NCBI GenBank assembly: GCA_001817685.1
Contig: MHIV01000005.1
Coordinates: forward strand, 1 to 10,865
Direction: 5' to 3'
Source: Candidatus Colwellbacteria bacterium RIFCSPHIGHO2_02_FULL_45_17
GTDB taxonomy: Bacteria > Patescibacteriota > Minisyncoccia > UBA6257 > Colwellbacteraceae
Length of the DNA: 10,865 nucleotides
Below the pieces are notes generated by a model. The model searched no databases. It was given only the letters and a program-made list of their open reading frames with translations, and was not told the DNA's origin. This document shows, piece after piece, positions 6,833-10,865 of this stretch (the stretch's first letter is position 1; every line of letters starts with the position of its first letter). Made by a program: the position numbers and the translations under genes.

Positions 6833-8562
6833 ATAACGTCAGACATTCCCTGGCGCATCTTCTTGCAGCCGCGGTTTTAAAGAGATTCCCCAAAGCAAAG
6901 TTGGGTATAGGCCCAACGATAGAGAATGGGTTCTATTATGATTTTGAAGTACCGCGCGGTTTCGCTCCTGAAGATATCAAGGAGTTTGAGAAGACTATCA
7001 AACAATTAATAAAGAGCGGACTTCCATTCAAAGGTAAAAAGATAACTCCGGCCGAAGGGCGCAAATTGTTCAAAGATCAACCATTCAAGCTCGAGCTTAT
7101 CAAGGATTTTGTTAAGGAGAAGAAACAACTTACTGCTTATTCTACTGGCGATGTGTTTGTAGATCTTTGTAAGGGAGGCCACGCAAAAAACACAAAGGAA
7201 ATTAATCCAGACGCCTTCAAGCTTGTTTCGACAGCCGGCGCTTATTGGAAAGGAGACGAAAAAAATCCACAGCTTCAGAGAATATACGGAGTGGCATTCA
7301 ATACAAAGAAAGAATTTGACCACTATCTCTGGCAACAAGAAGAGGCTAGAAAGAGGGATCACAGGAAGTTGGGGCAGGAGTTAGACTTGTTCACTTTCTC
7401 AGATCTTGTGGGTCCGGGGTTAGCGCTATTCACTCCGAAAGGGACAACGTTGAGAGATCTTCTTGATGATTTTGTCTGGTCTCTGCGAAAGAAATACGGT
7501 TATCAAAAAGTTGATATACCCCACATAACCAAAAAAGAGCTTTATGAAACAAGCGGACACTGGAGCAAGTTCAAAAACGAGCTGTTTAGAATAGGTACGC
7601 GCGAGGGTCACGAGTTTGCCTTGAAGCCGATGAACTGCCCACATCATATACAGATTTTTGCCCGCAAAAGATGGAGTTTTAGAGATTTACCGCAACGATA
7701 TGCATCCACCACTAAGATTTACCGCGATGAACAGGCCGGAGAGTTGTTGGGGTTGGTTCGAGTTCGTTCCATAACTCAGGATGACGCACACGTATTCTGC
7801 AATATGGACCAGGTGGAGACTGAAGTAAAAAATATTTGGGAGATAATCAGCGAGTTTTATGGAGCCTTTGGCCTGCCCTTAAAACTGCGATTGTCACTGC
7901 GCGATCCCAAACAGCCAGATAAATATTTGGGCGATGCGCAGGTGTGGAAAGGTGCCGAAGCAAGCTTACGCATTGTTGCTGATAGAAAAGTAGGTAAGAA
8001 CAAATATCATATTGCTTTGGGCGAAGCGGCTTTCTATGGCCCAAAGCTCGATTTCATGGCGATAGATTCTCTTGGACGCGAGTGGCAAGTCGCAACGATC
8101 CAGCTAGATTTAAATATGCCCAAGCGTTTTAATCTCACTTTTACTAAAGACGATGGCAAACAAGGTCAAATCTTTATAATCCATGCCGCAATTATGGGTT
8201 CGATCGAGCGCTTTCTGGCAGTTTTGATAGAACACTACGCCGGCGCATTCCCGGTATGGCTCTCCCCTGTTCAAGTGCAAGTAATTGCAGTTGGTAACAG
8301 ATTCCAAAGCTATGCAGAAAAAGTTGCCGATGGACTAAAGGCTGCCGGAGTTCGCGTAGAACTAACTGAAGCAAATGAGACCTTGGGCAAAAGAATCCGC
8401 GAAGGAGAAACGCAAAAAATTCCCTATCTTTTGATAGTAGGAGAAAAGGAAAAGAAGACGGCTACTGTCGCCGTTCGCAAGCGCGGCAAAGGTAATATTG
8501 GAGTAACTAAGCTTTCCTCATTCGTTAAGTCTCTTCAGACGGAGATTACCAAGCGTAAATAG
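6802..8562 (+). CDS. thrS: Threonyl-tRNA synthetase lacking the N-terminal TGS domain
   Basis: This 586-residue protein charges tRNA(Thr) with threonine. It begins almost directly with the editing domain: RHSLAHLLA (H15, H19) and DLCKGGH (C123, H127) supply the four residues that clear mischarged Ser-tRNA(Thr). The class II catalytic core follows, with motif 2 around YRDEQAGE, zinc ligands C279 (MNCPHH), H330 (DDAHVFC) and H461 (IIHAAIMGSIER), then an anticodon-binding domain from about 487. The roughly 60-residue TGS domain of E. coli ThrRS is absent. This is not a wrong start: in-frame codons upstream of 6802 contain no ATG, GTG or TTG before a TGA at 6739. The start lies inside the dnaE end (31-base overlap) with GGAG at 6785-6788, rather distant. 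The stop is 11 bases before miaA. Confidence 0.96.
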   Translation: MPKDSSDRNIDNVRHSLAHLLAAAVLKRFPKAKLGIGPTIENGFYYDFEVPRGFAPEDIKEFEKTIKQLIKSGLPFKGKKITPAEGRKLFKDQPFKLELIKDFVKEKKQLTAYSTGDVFVDLCKGGHAKNTKEINPDAFKLVSTAGAYWKGDEKNPQLQRIYGVAFNTKKEFDHYLWQQEEARKRDHRKLGQELDLFTFSDLVGPGLALFTPKGTTLRDLLDDFVWSLRKKYGYQKVDIPHITKKELYETSGHWSKFKNELFRIGTREGHEFALKPMNCPHHIQIFARKRWSFRDLPQRYASTTKIYRDEQAGELLGLVRVRSITQDDAHVFCNMDQVETEVKNIWEIISEFYGAFGLPLKLRLSLRDPKQPDKYLGDAQVWKGAEASLRIVADRKVGKNKYHIALGEAAFYGPKLDFMAIDSLGREWQVATIQLDLNMPKRFNLTFTKDDGKQGQIFIIHAAIMGSIERFLAVLIEHYAGAFPVWLSPVQVQVIAVGNRFQSYAEKVADGLKAAGVRVELTEANETLGKRIREGETQKIPYLLIVGEKEKKTATVAVRKRGKGNIGVTKLSSFVKSLQTEITKRK

Positions 8563-8565
8563 TCT

Positions 8566-8572
8566 AAGGTGG
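8566..8572 (+). promoter_or_regulatory. Likely ribosome-binding site of miaA
   Basis: AAGGTGG lies in the 11-base gap between thrS and miaA, ending one base before the ATG at 8574; the AAGG core is four bases from it. The spacing is tight for a classical SD, but it is the only purine-rich stretch there and supports this start. Confidence 0.4.
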
Positions 8573-8573
8573 C

Positions 8574-9560
8574 ATGATTACTCAAAACAAAAAAACGGCC
8601 ACCAAGCCGAAAATACTAACCGTTGTAGGACCGACCTCTTCTGGTAAATCTGAACTTGCGGTTCAGCTGGCGTTAAATTTTAAGGGAGAGGTTATCTCCG
8701 CCGATTCTAGACAAGTGTATAAAGGTTTAAATATTAGTTCGAGCAAGGTGTCAGGCAAATGGGAGCGCCGTGGAAGAAGAAGGTTTTTTGTATATAAGGG
8801 CGTCCTGCATCACATGATTGACCTAGTTTCTCCGAGGAAGCAATACACTGCCGGGCAGTACAAGAAGAGAGCAAAAAGATCAATTGACGATATTTTTGGG
8901 AGAGGCAGATTGCCTATAATCGCAGGAGGAACTGGTTTTTATATCGACGCACTAGTGCACGACTTGGAGCTTCCAAAGGTGAAGCCTAATAAGAGACTTA
9001 GAAAGGAACTAGAGAAACTTACCACTGATCAACTCGTCCATCGTCTGAGAGCCCTAGACCCTAGAAGAGCAAAAGAGATAGATATAAAGAACAGAAGAAG
9101 ATTAGTGCGCGCAATTGAGGTTGTGGTTATGACAAACAGTCAGGTTAAGCCACTAGAGCACAGCCACGACGACGATCCATATGACGTTTTAATTATCGGC
9201 ATAAAACTGCACGAGGATGAACTTAAGAGAAGAATAAGCGAAGTTGTTGAAAATAGGATTAGGGACGGTGTTGTGGATGAGGTGCGGCGCACGCACAAGA
9301 GAGGAGTTAGCTGGAATAGGATTCACAACTTGGGACTCGAATATAGATGCATTGCAGACCATTTAAACGGCAAGCTGACGCTTGATGAGATGGAGGCATT
9401 AATGAAAAAGGAGTATTGGAACTACGCAAAGCGCCAAGTGACCTGGTTTAAACGCGACCCTAATATTATTTGGCTAGATACTCCAGAAAAAGCTTTTCCA
9501 ATAGTTCAGGATTTCCTCGGCCGCGAAGCTTACCCATTGCCTGGCCAATCAGAAACTTAA
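8574..9560 (+). CDS. miaA: tRNA dimethylallyltransferase (tRNA A37 isopentenyltransferase)
   Basis: This 328-residue protein matches MiaA. A P-loop GPTSSGKS is at 19-26, SADSRQVYKG with D44 follows, then HHMIDLVSP, AGGTGFYIDAL at 117-127, LVRAIEV, NLGLEYR, and KRQVTWFKRD near the C-terminus. The enzyme moves a dimethylallyl group to N6 of A37 in tRNAs reading UNN codons, which stabilises codon pairing. A strongly basic stretch at 61-72 (GKWERRGRRRFF), between the DSRQVYKG and HHMIDL motifs, is longer and more charged than in E. coli and may contact tRNA (inference). It follows thrS by 11 bases and probably shares its message, grouping two tRNA-acting enzymes. The last 95 bases, encoding about 31 residues past the conserved core, overlap the 3' end of gatB on the other strand. 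Confidence 0.95.
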   Translation: MITQNKKTATKPKILTVVGPTSSGKSELAVQLALNFKGEVISADSRQVYKGLNISSSKVSGKWERRGRRRFFVYKGVLHHMIDLVSPRKQYTAGQYKKRAKRSIDDIFGRGRLPIIAGGTGFYIDALVHDLELPKVKPNKRLRKELEKLTTDQLVHRLRALDPRRAKEIDIKNRRRLVRAIEVVVMTNSQVKPLEHSHDDDPYDVLIIGIKLHEDELKRRISEVVENRIRDGVVDEVRRTHKRGVSWNRIHNLGLEYRCIADHLNGKLTLDEMEALMKKEYWNYAKRQVTWFKRDPNIIWLDTPEKAFPIVQDFLGREAYPLPGQSET

Positions 9561-10865
9561 CTGCAGTCCCTTTCCCGTTCTTATAGTCTTCAACTGCTTT
9601 TTTGTTTTCAGAGATAGTTTTTTTGACGGCTTCAATTACCTCGCTGTCGTCTTCGATGCGCCCAAGACTTTTATCCTTTATAAAAGAATGCGGGTCAACG
9701 CCAGTTTCAAACATTGCGCGAAGAATGTCCTTGGCAACTCGGGAAGAAACTTCTCCGTCTTCAATAAGCGCTACGAGCTCAGCCATGTCTTCTGCTTTTA
9801 TTTTTAAACCCTCAATTGCCGTACGCTTTTCATTTAGCAATCCCATTAAATCACTCGTCAAATAATTTACGAGGAGCTGCGTGCTTTTCTCCGTGACTCT
9901 CTCCATTGTGGACAGTTCCGAATAAACTTCCTCAAAGTATTCTGAAAGTCGCATATTACTGACCAGAACCTCGACTTGATCTCCGCGCATTCCAAATTCC
10001 TTAACAAATCTTTGTCTTTTGTCGGCTGGGAGTTCCGGCACAGAAATTCTGATTTTTTCCAGGTCGATACCCTCGCTCACATCAAAATCTACCGGCGGAA
10101 GATCTGGCTCCGGCATATAGCGATAATCGTTTGCCTCTTCCTTTAGTCTTTGGGAGAACGTCTCGCTTTTTTTATCATCCCACCCACGAGTCTCCTGGAC
10201 TACCTTGCCTCCGCCATCGAGGACGTTTATTTGGCGTTTGACTTCGTAGCCGATCGCGCTTGCCACGGCCTTGAATGAATTGATATTTTTCAGCTCAACT
10301 TTTGTGCCGAGTTCCTTAGCGCCATCTTTAGCGACAGAGACGTTTGCTTCGACACGCATCTGTCCCTTTTCCATATCCGCGTCAGAGGCTCCAAGATATC
10401 GAAGAATCAGTTGAAACTCTTTCGCAAACTCGAGCGCTTTATCCGCAGTTTCTATTACTGGTTCCGTAACGAGTTCCATAAGGGGCAGTCCGGCGCGATT
10501 AAAGTCTATTTGACTTCCCGACTTGTCGTGTGCGAGACGCGCCGTATCTTCTTCAAGATGCACTCTCGTGATTTCCACTCCGACTAGATTTCCTCCCTTC
10601 ACGAACGGTTCTTCGTATTGAGAAATCTGATATCCTTTGGGTAAATCGGGATAGAAATAGCTTTTTCTGTCGAAGTGCGCCTTTCCGAGAATCTCTCCGC
10701 CAAGCGCCTGGCCAATTGCGACAAGAAACTCAACCGCTCTTTTGTTTATTGTCGGGAGTGTACCAGGGTGTGCAAGACAGATGGGGCAGATATTCTTGTT
10801 CGGGATTTTCTCGAGCGGATCGTTTTTACACCCGCAGAACATCTTCGTGTTTGTTTTTAGCTCGG
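9466..10865 (-). CDS. gatB: Asp-tRNA(Asn)/Glu-tRNA(Gln) amidotransferase subunit B (N-terminus cut by right window edge)
   Basis: The minus-strand frame is open to the window edge; codons before the first internal ATG (10842) read ELKTNTK, continuing the usual GatB N-terminus, so about 15 residues are missing. The zinc-site cysteines CGC and CPIC are present, followed by FDRKSYFYPDLPKGYQISQY, DFNRAGLPLMELVTEP and RYMPEPDLPP. A C-terminal YqeY/tail domain ends in GKGTAVKFLIGQAMGKLRGR and NPELLEKLF. GatB binds the misacylated tRNA and activates Glu or Asp with ATP; ammonia supplied by GatA then gives Gln-tRNA or Asn-tRNA. Its presence implies the indirect amidation route for one or both amino acids; gatA and gatC are not in view. 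The stop at 9466-9468 lies inside miaA, giving a 95-base antisense overlap. The end matches the normal GatB C-terminus. Confidence 0.96.
   Translation of the reverse strand, partial: ELKTNTKMFCGCKNDPLEKIPNKNICPICLAHPGTLPTINKRAVEFLVAIGQALGGEILGKAHFDRKSYFYPDLPKGYQISQYEEPFVKGGNLVGVEITRVHLEEDTARLAHDKSGSQIDFNRAGLPLMELVTEPVIETADKALEFAKEFQLILRYLGASDADMEKGQMRVEANVSVAKDGAKELGTKVELKNINSFKAVASAIGYEVKRQINVLDGGGKVVQETRGWDDKKSETFSQRLKEEANDYRYMPEPDLPPVDFDVSEGIDLEKIRISVPELPADKRQRFVKEFGMRGDQVEVLVSNMRLSEYFEEVYSELSTMERVTEKSTQLLVNYLTSDLMGLLNEKRTAIEGLKIKAEDMAELVALIEDGEVSSRVAKDILRAMFETGVDPHSFIKDKSLGRIEDDSEVIEAVKKTISENKKAVEDYKNGKGTAVKFLIGQAMGKLRGRGNPELLEKLFLEYLAK

Noticed and set aside
7006..7362. Minus-strand open frame of 118 codons with hydrophobic patches
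   Set aside because: It is wholly antisense to the conserved thrS editing region; the hydrophobicity mirrors Lys/Glu codons on the other strand.
9561..9620. Possible terminator after miaA (T-rich stretch near 9596)
   Set aside because: The T-run is the gatB coding sequence for Lys residues, and I saw no stable hairpin before it.
9602..9865. Plus-strand open frame of 87 codons, Ser-rich
   Set aside because: Antisense shadow of gatB; composition reflects the complementary codons and no start signal was seen.
10675..10860. Plus-strand open frame of 61 codons at the right edge
   Set aside because: It lies wholly within gatB on the other strand and shows no recognisable protein features.

Overview
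The window is dense bacterial chromosome carrying core information-processing genes: nine protein genes, two of them cut by the window edges. There is almost no spacer DNA; the longest gap between genes is 75 bases (3608-3682), so no stretch over 300 bases lacks a gene. I saw no tRNA, rRNA, CRISPR array, insertion sequence, phage gene or recognisable mobile element. The compact layout, an L32 beginning MGGVPKQRHSK, a NusB beginning ARNLARGIVLQSLFEWDF, a ThrRS without a TGS domain and the small sizes of the proteins suggest a Candidate Phyla Radiation (Patescibacteria) bacterium, perhaps Parcubacteria-like. This placement rests on remembered family resemblance, not on a search. TGA acts as a stop at the end of nusB, which argues against the lineages that read UGA as glycine.

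Layout from left to right. On the minus strand, 1-874 is the N-terminal part of the chromosome-organising ATPase SMC. It diverges from rnhB (RNase HII, 918-1505) across a 43-base gap. A plus-strand cluster follows: rpmF (ribosomal protein L32, 1544-1714), nusB (1692-2210) and rnc (RNase III, 2207-2893), with each gene overlapping the next. An endonuclease/exonuclease/phosphatase-family gene (2894-3607, minus) meets rnc tail to tail with directly abutting stop codons. It diverges from dnaE (DNA polymerase III alpha, 3683-6832), which leads a second plus-strand cluster with thrS (threonyl-tRNA synthetase, 6802-8562) and miaA (tRNA A37 dimethylallyltransferase, 8574-9560). The right edge holds gatB (9466-10865, minus, N-terminus cut off), whose 3' end overlaps miaA antisense by 95 bases.

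Together the genes cover replication and chromosome maintenance (SMC, RNase HII, DnaE), rRNA synthesis and ribosome assembly (NusB, RNase III, L32), and decoding (ThrRS, MiaA, GatB). GatB implies that Gln-tRNA and/or Asn-tRNA is made by the transamidation route. I found no convincing new system. The points worth a second look are the overlapping and antisense gene ends, an apparent Asp-to-Asn change at a metal site of RNase III, a complete-looking PHP metal site in DnaE, the TGS-less ThrRS, and the very short or SD-less leaders.
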